DNA of 64,000 nt from Arthrobotrys musiformis (taxonomy: Eukaryota; Ascomycota; Orbiliomycetes; Orbiliales; Orbiliaceae), in assembly GCA_036971715.1 (NCBI GenBank), contig JAVHJL010000003.1, positions 310,001 through 374,000 of the forward strand, written 5' to 3'. Below the pieces are notes generated by a model. That model did no database searches. It was not told the origin of the DNA and saw only the letters and a program-made list of their open reading frames with translations. How positions within the stretch are numbered: position 1 is the stretch's first letter; each line of letters starts with the position of its first letter. The position numbers and the translations under genes were made by a program. Positions 36,301 to 47,318 of this stretch are shown here, one piece after another.

Positions 36301-37432
36301 AGTGCATGCTTGATTCTGGGCTTCTCATTCCTCAAAAGCTTCGAAAAGCCCACCAAGATACTCCAACATATCGGTATGCAGATGTGGGTTACGAACGCCA
36401 CATGCAAGGCGCCGGACATGGGGAAGAAGCTAAAAAAAAAAAAAAAACAAGAGGAAGAAGGCTAACACGCCATTAATACTCTATTACTACCTTGTGTAAC
36501 TCTTTTTCTATACAAAAGAATATTAGGCAGGGAGCCAAAATGAGACGCCTCTGACGGGCGTGGGATGCATGATTCGGACCTGCGTTTTAGCTTTTCGACA
36601 GATCAAAAAAGCGAAACGAGGGAGGGTCATCCCGGGAACGAGCCAATCGACTTCCCTTAAACACCCACGCGCAGCGACCGCACCTTAATTCAAGACATAG
36701 TAAACCACCTGCAGCGCCCTTTCCCCAGTCCGCGACGTCCGATTCATGCCTACCTACACTATACTAATAAATTATCACGGTCGCCTGTGAGCGCAAAAAG
36801 CAGTTGCCTAAACTGGGTCGTGGTTCTTACTTTCCCGGTTCAGTTAACAAGCGAGCCACAGGACCAATAATGCACCCCAACCACGCATATAGCTGCGAGT
36901 GCATATGGAATGCTAATGGGGCGCGAATTATAGGGCTTCTCCCGCTCCCGGTACGTACTGCATGTATGTCTCTCTCCGTGTGTTCCTGCTAGCTAATGAA
37001 GTTGTGAAGGAAAAGGCAGGCGGGTATGCTTGTCCTTCTTGTCAGGCTCGACCAGCTTCGATATGGTGATTCTGTCTGCTTGTCCTTGTCTCACTATTGC
37101 TTCTGCAAGGGCTCCAACGCTACACCAAAGCCTGTGCACCCCCTTCCCTAGTTGCTAGTTGCAATGCGCCGGGTCTCCCATACCGAGGGATACAAGGTCA
37201 ATTGCCATTGGGGTTTCCCTTCGTCGGCACGTTGAGAGGAAGAGAGTTCGAAAAGGATATAAGATCATGGGTGTCCGCTGTTGTACCCGTCTTATTCTCA
37301 TTCCATAGATCATCAAGCGCGACAGCGACGATCTAGTCTCTCATTTTTTATATACAGGAAAAAAAGTTTGGGTTTTTTGCAGTTCCGTAGTAGTTTCTTT
37401 TTTATTATTATTAATCACATATATCATACAAG
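33324..37432. other. Long intergenic stretch (4.1 kb), nothing convincing
   Basis: Short open frames only. A minus-strand frame at 36156-36419 (87 codons, hydrophobic start) and one at 35773-36102 (109 codons, with an HDHGHD tract) have ATG starts but no family resemblance and are not called. Palindromic TCATGGCCATGA occurs near 35837-35848. The right end is the promoter of the alkaline phosphatase: GATATAAGA at 37256-37264 is TATA-like, and CACGTT at 37228-37233 resembles the core of Pho4/NUC-1 sites, which would suit a phosphate-regulated gene but is only a 6-bp match. Confidence 0.45.
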
Positions 37433-39528
37433 ATGGTTGTGCTCTCCAAGCCAATTGCCGCTGTCGCGGTCTTCATCAGTCTCGTCTCCGCCCAGTCCTT
37501 CCAGCGTCTGGGTGCTTGCCCAGATCTTGGATGTATCCTTCCTCCAGATCAGTATGAATACCTCTTCCTGCTTTTTGGAACTCAATTGATGTTGTTTACA
37601 ACTTTACTAACGCTTGTGTAACCTACAGGGCTGATTTCCTTGCTGGTCAGCGATTCGATATCCGTCTCGAAGTCCACGCTCCAGTCAACGGATCCGAGGC
37701 TACCGGAAACCCAAACCCAGATGAGAAATTCGAGTTCACCATTGAGCGAATTGGCGGCCACCGTGGAGTCCTTTCCGGCTCCAAGTGGTTCAAGATGGCC
37801 GAGCCAAAGCTCGAGAAGTGGACTTTTGGATGGTTCGAGGATTTCTTTGCCCGTGATGCCGGCAAGCCATCGATTGTCAACGTCGCCTCCAAGGCCTACC
37901 GAAAGGTCTACCTTGATGAGGCCGGTGAATACAAGGCCACCCTCAAGTACGATGGCAAGACTACCACCGCTATCTGGACCGTCCGCAAGATGGAGGAGGT
38001 CAGGAAGACAAGAAACATCCTCTTCTTCATTGGAGACGGAATGACCACCAACATGATCACTGCTGCCCGTCTCATTGGACACAAGTCGAAGAACGGCAAG
38101 TACAAGTCTAAGATGGCCATGGACAGCTTCCCGGTTCTTGGCCACGCCATGACCCACTCCGTCGATACTTTCATCACGGACTCTGCCAACTCCGCTACCT
38201 CCTTGTACACTGGCCACAAGACCACTGTCAATGCTCTCGGCACATATGTTGATTCCAGCCCTAGCGTCTTCGACGACCCGAAGATCGAGTCTATCGTCGA
38301 GATCTTCTACCGTGTTTACCGCGGACACGTTGGTATCGTCAGCACTGCTGCCGTCGCTGACGCCACCCCAGCTGGTTTGACCGCCCACACCCGTGACCGT
38401 GGCGAATACCCATACTGTGTCGATTCCCTCCTTCACGGTACCACCAACTACAGCTGGGTTGACTGGCACGGCCCCGATGTTCTCTTCGGTGGTGGCGCTG
38501 AGCAATTCTACGCCGGTGGCAAGACCTACCAGGGCAAGGACTACTACAAGGAGTTCGCTAAGGAAGGATACGGAGTCTACTTGAACAATACGTCCCTCCA
38601 GACCGCCCCTAACACCGAGCGTGCCCTTGGTATCTTCTCAGTTTCCCATATGTCCAAGTGGCTCGACCGTAACGTCTGGAAGGAGAACCTCGAGAAACAG
38701 AGGAACCACCCATCTGGAAACAAGGGCGATGCCACTGATCAGCCTGGTCTCAAGGAAATGACCCTCAAGGCCATTGACATCCTCCACACCCGCTCCAAGG
38801 CTGACAAGCGTCACTCCTCCCAAGGTTGGTTCCTCATGTCCGAGGCCGCCTCTATCGACAAGATGATGCATCTTCTCGACTACGACCGTGCCCTCGGTGA
38901 CCTTCTCGAACTCGACGACACCATCAAGGCCTCCATCGAAAAGCTCAAGTCTTTGGGTGAACTCTCCAACACCCTCATCGTCGTTACTGCTGACCACGGT
39001 CACGGTTTCGACGTCATGGGTTCCGTCGACACAAAGTACATGGCCGCCCAAACCGACCAACGTAAGAAGCGTAACGCCATCGGTGTCTACGAACAATCCG
39101 GTCTATCCGAGTATATCAACACCGGTGACCTCACCTACACCGAAGGCTCCCACTTCCCCACAAACTGGACCCCACGATATGCTCTCTTCGCCGGTACCGC
39201 TGCCTCCACCGATCGTCGTGAGAACTACAGGGTTCACCAGAACGGACCCCGTCTGCCAACCACCAACACCCCCGGCCGTGCCAGCAATGACTTCTACGCC
39301 AATGCCAATGACGGCCAACCCGATGGTTTCGTCGTCAACGGTACCCTCCCACTCGAGCAATCCCAGGGTGTTCACTCGCTCACTGACGTTCCGGTCTTTG
39401 CTATGGGCCCTTGTCAGGAGTTGTTCGGTGGTGTTCAGAACAACATCGATATCTTCTTCAACATGGCCAACTGCTTGGGTCTCAGCAGAACCGCTCACGG
39501 AAAGGGACAGAACCCCATTGGTAACTAG
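37433..39528 (+). CDS. Secreted alkaline phosphatase (672 aa)
   Basis: Metal-dependent phosphomonoesterase of the alkaline phosphatase superfamily (PF00245). Exons 37433-37551 and 37629-39528 join in phase 2 across a 77-nt intron. Residues 1-21 (MVVLSKPIAAVAVFISLVSAQ) are a signal peptide ending in A-x-A-like SAQ, so it is exported or vacuolar. Catalytic features: FFIGDGMTTN with metal-binding Asp176; nucleophile motif TDSANSAT with Ser225; VATA-type VSTAAVADATPAGLTAHTRDR, the phosphate-site region; TADHGHGFD and GVHSLTDVPVFA, carrying C-terminal metal-ligand histidines. About 160 residues precede the core and form a beta-rich N-terminal region found in fungal homologues. Codons end overwhelmingly in C, unlike its neighbours, suggesting high expression. 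A TATA-like element and a possible Pho4-type core lie 170-205 nt upstream. It is most likely a phosphate-scavenging enzyme. Confidence 0.93.
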
Positions 39529-40187
39529 ATTTTAGTTACTACGTGAGTTTTTGGTCCGCCTTTGCTTTTTTGTATTAGTTTTTTTTTGGTTTGGAAGGGC
39601 TGGTAGATGAGGATTACCACCTGGCCTGGGTAATAATTTTTGTTATGAGAGCGGTGTGATGTCTTGTGACTTGGCACTTAGTTTTTTTTTGAAAGCTTCT
39701 TATGAAGTAGAGTGGGATTCTGCTCTTGTATATAGGATATAATACTACATAACCACCTTGATATGATATGAAACACTTTCGATTATGTAGACGAGTAGAG
39801 TGACGGGATATACCCTCGGCAATGGGAACTGGAAGACAGCCTCGTGCTTGTGAAATCCTGTTGGATATTGCGCGTTGGCTCCACTTTCGAATTTCTGATA
39901 TACACAGCGCTGGTTCACCTTGCGGATATAAACAAGCTTATCGATATCGATATCATTTGGGATTTCTGCGTCGTCGTATTCGATAGACTGTTTAGGCAGT
40001 CAAACGAGGTTCTGAATTTTGATATATAAAGAACCTCTCATCGCTAGATTTTGTCCTCTCTGCTTGGAATCCGTTCTCTTTTTTTTCCCTCCTCAATATT
40101 AAAGTGCATTTGAACCCCTCGCAGCGCACGCACTCGCAAACTCGCTAAAACCTGCCCCTCCCGCTTCATCGATCGATTGGTCAAAAG
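39529..40187. other. Intergenic spacer with TATA box
   Basis: Holds the 3' flank of the alkaline phosphatase gene and the promoter of the AYR1-like gene. A TATATAAA element is at 40023-40030, about 160 nt before the start codon at 40188, followed by a pyrimidine-rich region (40040-40110). No gene seen. Confidence 0.6.
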
Positions 40188-41624
40188 ATGGCAGAGCAAG
40201 ATATCAGGAAAACGGTCCTAATCACCGGTGCCGGCGTCGGTGGCATCGGCGGCTCTCTGGCTGAGGAGTTTCATAGTAAAGGTATGATCCAATTCGATAA
40301 TGTCCGTCCACGCGGAGAGAGCGCCGCGCACGAAGTCTACTTTTGCATTGGTTTCGTTTTTGGAGCGGGGAAAAAGTGCAACGTTTTCAACACATGGTGG
40401 TTGTGTAACATATACCAGTTCGGAGCTTAACCACATAGACTTCTTGATATATCATGTTTTCGTATATATGCGATGCCAATTTCTGTACTCGGAACCGCTT
40501 TTGGAATACAGATATACTAAATATATCTATAAAAATTAATTTAAAAAATAGGTTACAGAGTCTTCGCCACCGCTAGACGCACCGAAACCCTCGAACCCCT
40601 CGCCAAACTCGGCATCGAACTCCTCTCTCTCGATGTCACGAAACCGGAGTCCATCGCGGCGTGTAAATCGCAAGTCGAGTCTCTTACCGGTGGTAAATTG
40701 GATATTCTCATAAACAATGCGTTCGTCCCCTCATTCCCTCATAATAACCACAGGACATATCTAATACCGCGACATGAAATAGAGGAAGAAACTACACCAT
40801 GCCCGCATTAGACCTCTCCCTCCCCGAAGTGCGTGATATGTTCGAAACCAACGTCTTCGGCGTTATGGCCGTAACCCAGTCTTTCGCCCCATTGATCATC
40901 AACGCCCGGGGTAAAATCGTCATGATCGGAAGTCTGGCCGCGGTGATGCCCTACGCTTTCGGAGCGAGCTACGGGGCCAGTAAGGCTGCTATACACGCTT
41001 ATTGTAATACGCTTAGAGTCGAGATGAAGGCTTTTGGGGTTGAGGTTATTAATGTTGTTACTGGAGGGGTGAGGACGCAGTTGGCTAGGGTTGATAGAGA
41101 GCTGCCTGGGGGTAAAATTATGCTTTCTTTACTCTGGTTGGTGAGGGTTTAACTAACGGAGGAGTTTAGATTCGTATTATTTGCCTATCAAGGACTTTTT
41201 CGCGAGGAGGGTGCAGTATTCGCAGAGTATGTTGCTGCTATTGACGTAACTGTGGTATCGTGGCTAACGGTTGGAATTCTAGATAACTCGATCCCGCCGG
41301 AGGTATACGCCAGGAACGTGGTATCGCAGCTAACGAGACGACACAGCAGTTCTTGGATTTGGGAGGGATATTTCGCGTGGAGGGCGTGGGCGTTGGATAC
41401 TTTTTTCCCCAGGTGGATTTTTGTGAGTTTTTCCTCTACCCTTTTATGCTTAATTCCTCTTCGACGCTACGGTGTAAAATATTGGAGTGCTAGTCATATT
41501 GTTTTTTTGGGGGGAAAGAGGATTTTATTAATCGTTAAATACACTTTAGGATTCATTCATGATGAAGCAGTTTGGGATTGCGAAGTTGAAGCAGATGTGG
41601 GAGGAGAAGAGGAAGCAGACGTAG
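40188..41624 (+). CDS. ayr1: AYR1-like NADPH-dependent 1-acyldihydroxyacetone-phosphate reductase (287 aa)
   Basis: Short-chain dehydrogenase that in yeast reduces 1-acyl-DHAP to lysophosphatidic acid at the ER and lipid droplets. Six exons: 40188-40281, 40552-40720, 40783-41111, 41170-41226, 41283-41422 and 41550-41624, all joining in frame. Motifs: nucleotide-binding LITGAGVGGIGGSLAEEF (TGxxxGGIG variant typical of fungal Ayr1), NNAG created exactly by the exon 2/3 junction, catalytic Ser in IGSLAAVMPY and the catalytic pair in SYGASKAA (YxxxK). The C-terminal half has SYYLPIKDFFARR and a hydrophobic ending (WEGYFAWRAWALDTFFPRW) expected for membrane or droplet association. The first intron is unusually long (270 nt). 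Substrate assignment is by resemblance to Ayr1; other fungal SDRs of this group act on ketosteroids or triglycerides. Confidence 0.85.
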
Positions 41625-41821
41625 GTGTTTTCATGGAGGTAAATAAAGAAGGGGGGGTCGGGGGGCTTGTGTATTCATAATTGGAGCATTCCCGTAATAA
41701 TTCGCAGGGATGAATGATCCTCATAAGCGCATAATTAGTACCAAAGACTTAACCACCAGTCCCGGCTAGTAATCAATCCTCTCGAGCGTAAGAGCTGAAA
41801 AGGGAATGTAAGAAGGATAAT

Positions 41822-44746
41822 TTAGGGTCTCCTCTCGGAATTCTTCTTGAACAAATCACGAACCCCATGTCCAGCAAGCCCCCAGTGCTTCAACGTCCAA
41901 AACCCATACTCGTGGCTATTATTGAACAACCTGACGTATCGATCCGGCCCGAGTGCGATTCGCATCTGCTCCTCCTCAACGGGATCATGAAACGGTCGCA
42001 ATCCAATCCCACCTCCTTGTCTAGGAAGAGGTGGAGACGCAGTCCTCGCCTCTTGACTACTACGCGACCACGAACTTTCATCATTCCCACTCGTCGTTTC
42101 GGACTGCTCCGTTACGGATTTATCAGACAAACGGGGGATGTAAGCCGCGATCAAAGGGTCACAGATCCTCACGATCTGTTGAATGGCGCCTAAATAGTGA
42201 GTTTCGAGAAAATTGATGACGCGGGCGGTGTTCATATCCGCCGGGGAGATTTCGACTCTAAACTTCATTTTGTCGGTGAAGTGGAGTGATTTCATTAGTA
42301 ATAAGATTATGTTCCTTCGTTGGCCGTTCGGGGCGGGTTTGAGGAGCGGGGAGTGGCGGATGCAGAGCCACATTAGGAGACGCTTTTGGTAGAGGATTTC
42401 TTTGGTGGTGTCGTTTTCGACGTCGCGGGGCTGGAAGATGTGGGTTATATCTGTTGGTGGGTTGGTGAGGTGGGAGAAGAGGATGTTGATACAAATGACT
42501 GTGAGGTCCACTTGAGCGGTGAAGAGGTCGGTGAGGTGTGGTTGGGTGGTTATTATGGTGAGGTAGTTTTCGAAGCTGTCGTCCCAGTGGAGGCCAAGGT
42601 ATGCGTCTAGTGGCGAGACTTTGGGGTTCCATATTACGGCACTGGTGGGGTTATGCTTTGAAGACGTGATGTAGGCGTCGCAGACGAGCTTGGTGGTTAT
42701 GAGAAGGCGGTGGAGTGGAGTTGGGAAGAGGGTGTGGTAGAGTTCGGCTTGTTCGACCGAGTCAAGGAGGTGGACGGCGGGAGAATGGTCCCAGGCCCAG
42801 TATGGGTGCTTAGCGCGCTCCTCCTCGACGGTGGTGATATTTTCACGAGTCGAAGGCGGGATGATGCTGGTCGAGTATGGGTTCGAGGTGGTGAAGTGCT
42901 GGGTCCAATCGGTCGTCGGTGAGACGTATTCTTCGGAATACTCCTTCCACCAGAGGTGGGTAGTAGTTTCATAGCGCTCGGTGAGCAGCTCCAACGAGTA
43001 TTCCTCGGGTCTGTCGAAGGGATGGTCGATTTGACAGCTGAAGATTTCGAGACACCAACGGTTGTAATAAGCTGGGTAAAGGAGGTGAGTGCGCCATACC
43101 AGCTCTATCGCGATAGTGGGGAGGAGATCCTTCTCTGGGTATTTAGCCTTGAGTCTCATGAACCTTTCATACTTGAGCCCGCTTCCTTGTGGAAGAGGGT
43201 TGCCGATACCCTCTTTAGCGGATCTGAAGTAATCGAGGGTCTGTGAGATAAGGCCCGCATTTTCGGCTTCGGGGATACATCCATTCGAGATCTGGTACAA
43301 ATGCTTGACGCTTGCTATGAAATTGCGCAAATTGGCAACCGAAGTCGGAAAGTCAACCGTCGTGACCTTGTTGACGGTCGAATTATACCTGCTGACTAGA
43401 TCCTGCCAGAATGTCCTAGACTCCGACGTTATAGCATGGTCGTGCAGATTTGTAGAAGGGAGGTCGGCATCGATTGCTTTCATCAATTTCGTCAATTCAT
43501 CCCAGTCCTCCTCGTATCCTAACTTGTACTTCAATAGGTTCAAAATCTTAGTCCAGCCGTCTTCACCGATAGAGTGCCTGAGAACTCTATCGATGGCATG
43601 TTGTCCATGGAATGGGCCGAGATTGTACCGTCCAGGCATCTCTGGAAAATCCCGCGGTGCCTTGCCCTTAGGGTCGCGGTAGTAGTCTATAGCAGCATGC
43701 AGAGAAGCCATATCATCGCGAAGGGACATCCATCTCAAGGTCGAAAGGGAGTTGGAACACCCACAGAACCTGCAAAGAACGAACTCTCCTTCCAGGAATG
43801 AGAACCAGGTTTCACCTTTATCCTGAGTGAAATAAATATCTCGAGCACAGAGAGTACATTCCATACGCTCGGGAATTTCGTCGAGGATACGGGTGTACCC
43901 TTGGGTTGTGGGTCCTCCCTTAGGCCAGTGGAGATAATCCGGTTCAGGATATCGGCCATTAAGTGGCTCCAGATCGAAGTTCTTAGGGCCCGCAACTCCT
44001 TTATCCGGCTCCTTCTCTTGTTCGGCGAGAACACCGAGGAGCTTTGAGAGCGGGAATGGGACGGCCGATATGGGAAGCGGGTCCTCATATCGGAAATCAG
44101 ACAAGCCGTGGAGACGGTTGACATTCCTAGTAATGTCATCGATGTATGATAGCGGAGATAGCATATGGCAGTATTGCAGGATAGCAATATCACTGCAAGC
44201 TATGTCAGATGAGATTCCACATCCCGCCCAACCCTGGAAGGAAAGGAAAGCTTACATGAACGGCAAGGGCATCAAGCTAATCGCACGTTTTATGAGAGGC
44301 AAAGTGGCCCCGTTTCTCAAAAGGTGGTCGAGTTGATGTTGATTCATTTTCATATGAGCGCCGTACTTGGCTTCGATGAATTTGAGAACATGGCCAAGCA
44401 GCCTTCGCTCACTGCGCTCTGCAGCCGCGAGTATGAGTGGGTTCTCATGGCTGGTGAAGTGAGCCCGCTGGTAAGTCAATGGAGCCTTGCTTGCAACGTT
44501 ATCCAGCGCCTTTGAGAAGTGGTTCAGGAGGAGGTCGCAGTGTTCCTTGCATCTGTATGTCAGTATACAGCGTCCTGCTCTGCAAGCTTAAGAATGAATA
44601 AGAAACAAACTCACAATAACGGCCTTGGTATCGAACCGAAGTGCTTGGCCGGGATGATACTTGAACCCCGCATCGTGGATGAAAGGATAGTGCATGAATT
44701 CCCTTTCGACCTCGATGCCATCTGGATGGAGGAATCGAAGAAACAT
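41822..44746 (-). CDS. GRDP-like protein (glycine-rich domain-containing-like, 930 aa)
   Basis: Three exons: 44746-44615, 44545-44256 and 44192-41822, joined in frame with GTGAGT and GTAAGC donors. The start is the first ATG after an in-frame stop. Family marks: PFIDIAILQYCHMLSPLSYIDD (residues about 136-158) matches the 'P-hydrophobic-D-x-W-H-x-x-M-L-N/S-P' signature of GRDP-like proteins. Near residue 490, TIAIELVWRTHLLYPAYY followed by IDHPFD matches the second signature, usually 'D-x-x-L-I-W-H-T-H-Q-L-x-P' plus 'I/LDHDD'. The first signature's WH is QY here and the second's HTH is RTH, so histidines common in the family are missing. A CxxC...CRFC pair around residues 240-275 could bind zinc. 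Cellular role unknown; plant GRDPs are linked to stress responses. No signal peptide or membrane segment. Confidence 0.78.
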
Positions 44747-45568
44747 CTTGATCGATGCCTACAACCGACCTGCAGCTGCTATTGAATTGGTAGATGTGAT
44801 ACTGGGTAAAATGGTTAGATGGAGGGAGTAAGAAACAATGAAGAACAAAAGACAATGGTGAGGTTATCCAGATGCTGGGAGAAGGAATGGAGGCGATGCA
44901 GTGAAGCCGATATCACGGAGGCTTGGAATCCGGACGGAGGAAAGCACTGAAGGAATAGCCATGGTGATATCCAAGACGCTTTGGCGGCATCTTCAAACCA
45001 CGATTGCAATGTGACCTATCTTAGTTAGCTGCTATAGTTCCTAGCGGTGAAGTATATGGTTCTGTGAAGTGTATGTAATTTGTATGAAATATAAATCATA
45101 TGAAGGCAAGGAGATGGAGGAGAAGAAGATAAGTAAAAGAGACTTCATTAAACTCGCTAACAGGAACCCAGCTGTCGCAGCGCCCGATATTTCCAAATCC
45201 GAAATGAAAAGAAAAGGTGGAAATGCAAATATCTTGCAGAGGAGAAAGAACTATCTTACATGTAAGAATGGGAGAAGGAAGTAAGTAAGTAAGTATACCG
45301 GAGGGCCAATGCCCAGGTAAGGAATCGAATCGCAGGAAGAAGAAGTGAGCAAAATCCCAACAATAGATATCAAAAAATAAAAACCATTCAAGATCCAAAA
45401 AGGAAACTCGTCGCAATTGTCAAACTCCGGGAGACCCATAATACATGTATCCTTCTCTTTCATAGTCATTAGAGACCGATGCTCATTAGATTAAATAAAT
45501 AATGAAGCTCGTCGGTTGATCGGAGCAGCAGCTGCACGCGCAATATGTATGTGTTCGTAGGTGTGCAT
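44747..45568. other. Intergenic spacer
   Basis: Promoter region of the GRDP-like gene on the left and 3' flank of the small membrane-protein gene on the right. Open frames here are short and unconvincing. Confidence 0.5.
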
Positions 45569-46093
45569 CTATCTCATCCTTCTCATCAGAGTCTTCATGG
45601 CGACTCTAAAATGCGGTACAACGCTCTTCAAGAAAACCAACAGAGCGAACCAGAAGGCGAATAATGTTTCTTTCCTTGTAAGAGTGTCCAAATGCTTGAG
45701 CAGTGTCCCGCAGACGAGGACTCTCATGGACTTTTTGCCGCTTTCGCGCATGCCGCGCTTCATGTGTCTAGCCAGGAAGGTGCGAGCATATACACGCAGG
45801 GGTTTCATAACACGAGAAAAGATCCACGGAATGATAATGGCGGTGAAAACGTATTTTCCAGCCGTTCCCTACAGAAACATCAAGGACCATTAGCACTCCA
45901 ATACTATTGCATACATATGTTCATCCTGCAACAATAATTTGAAGGCAAAAAGCAATTCAAATGCGACAAGAATAGAATAGAACAGGATAGAGTTTAGTAG
46001 ACTTACCACCATCTGATTGTTCCCCGCCTTGCCTTTGCCCTTGCGACTCCCACCAACACCGAATTCTCGCATGAGACCTGTGATTTGATCCAT
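45569..46093 (-). CDS. Small basic membrane protein of unknown function (128 aa)
   Basis: Two exons: 46093-46007 and 45868-45569, joined in phase 0 (ATG GTG/GTAAGT donor; TGTAG acceptor). Residues 1-29 are MDQITGLMREFGVGGSRKGKGK and following, basic. Residues about 31-48 (TAGKYVFTAIIIPWIFSRV) and 94-112 (TLFAFWFALLVFLKSVV) are hydrophobic, likely two membrane segments, separated by a strongly basic loop (YARTFLARHMKRGMRESGKKS). The C terminus is basic (RVAMKTLMRRMR). The pI must be very high and acidic residues are few, which fits a mitochondrial inner membrane or ER protein. I do not recognise a family. That both exons give a coherent basic, hydrophobic protein with clean splice signals supports a real gene. 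Confidence 0.65.
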
Positions 46094-47318
46094 TTTGGAC
46101 AGCCTTCTTTTCCTTTTTCCTTGTCTTCCTTTCTTTTTTCTTCTTCTCTTTCTACCCTCGATCGACGGAAGGATGCTATAAAGGATAAAGAATGAGCGGG
46201 GCGTATGTATGGCGTATGAACTCCGTATGAGATAGGAGGGTCCTTGCGATCGGTGGACGGTCGGGGGAGAAAGGTAAAAAACGCGACTTGTGCAAAACAG
46301 AAGAACTGGGCTAGTCTGTATGCAAGGACGGCCTGGAAAGCCTTTTTTTTTCCCTTTCCTTTCTGTGGTCGCCAAACGGGTCAGATGTCAGACTTGTCCG
46401 AGGGTACCCAATTAGGCCTTGGATATGGGAATGCGACAAATGGCGGCGACGACGGGCGACGGGTTTGATACTCGACAGCGTCCTTTGGAGTTTGAAGTTT
46501 TCGACGTCCGAGGAAGATGTTTACAGAAGGAGGAGGTCTGAGGAGGAGCTGAGGAGGAGGAAGGAGGGTCAGCCAAACTGTGGTTGAAATGCGAATGATT
46601 GGAGCCTCGGCATGTTGACTGGCAACTGGGTGCTGTGCCTGTCGCTGTCGCTGTCGCCGAAAAGGGGAGGCTGGCGGGCGACAACACAACTGCCAGTTGT
46701 ACCTGCACCGAACTATACCGCATACATGGATTTTATACAGTACATTCCACAAGCTCCAAGCTACGACCCTCGAATCATTTGGAGACAGGCTCGAGCATGT
46801 AGGTGTATACATGTATGCATGCGAAGTGGAGATGGTTTTTGGGAGTTCAGGGATCGAATTATCGGATTGCGGGGAGCATACTGTATATCTATATTATATT
46901 GCATGCCAGGCACCGGAATCTACATAGAAAAGAACCATTCCAGTCAGCGAAATAATGCAACAAGGTCCAACAATTTATATTTATAACTTGCCCTCCTGCC
47001 CCCCCCTGTTAGCCGGTAGCCGGCACTAGAAATCTAATCTTATCGAATGACTTGTGATTGGATCCTCTTATCGCTTGGGGAGCTTACATAACTGTGACCT
47101 AATAACACTTATAGTTATAGCAATTGCCAGTCAAATTTCGTATTGTTGGATCAATCAATGTTCGCCGCAGCGTCATCATCATGACGTCGGTGCGGCTAAA
47201 AGCGCGTTGGTTTCTCGTATATTGTACCTACAGACCCGTCTTGATGAACTTATATATATGAATGTGATATCGATACGGTAATCGAATACAATATGGTCAG
47301 CATCCGGGCCTATTAAGT
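46094..47318. other. Intergenic stretch
   Basis: Divergent promoter region between the small membrane-protein gene (-) and the short-chain dehydrogenase (+). Pyrimidine/purine-rich runs near 46120-46160 (leader of the minus gene) and a TGACGTCG half-CRE near 47182. No gene seen. Confidence 0.5.

Noticed and set aside
36156..36419. 87-codon minus-strand frame with a hydrophobic N terminus
   Set aside because: No family resemblance, no splice partners, and a poly-A tract just upstream of the start; chance cannot be excluded.
37582..38505. 307-codon minus-strand frame within the alkaline phosphatase
   Set aside because: Shadow of a strongly C-ending codon bias on the sense strand; Val/Gly/Asp-rich translation without a family.
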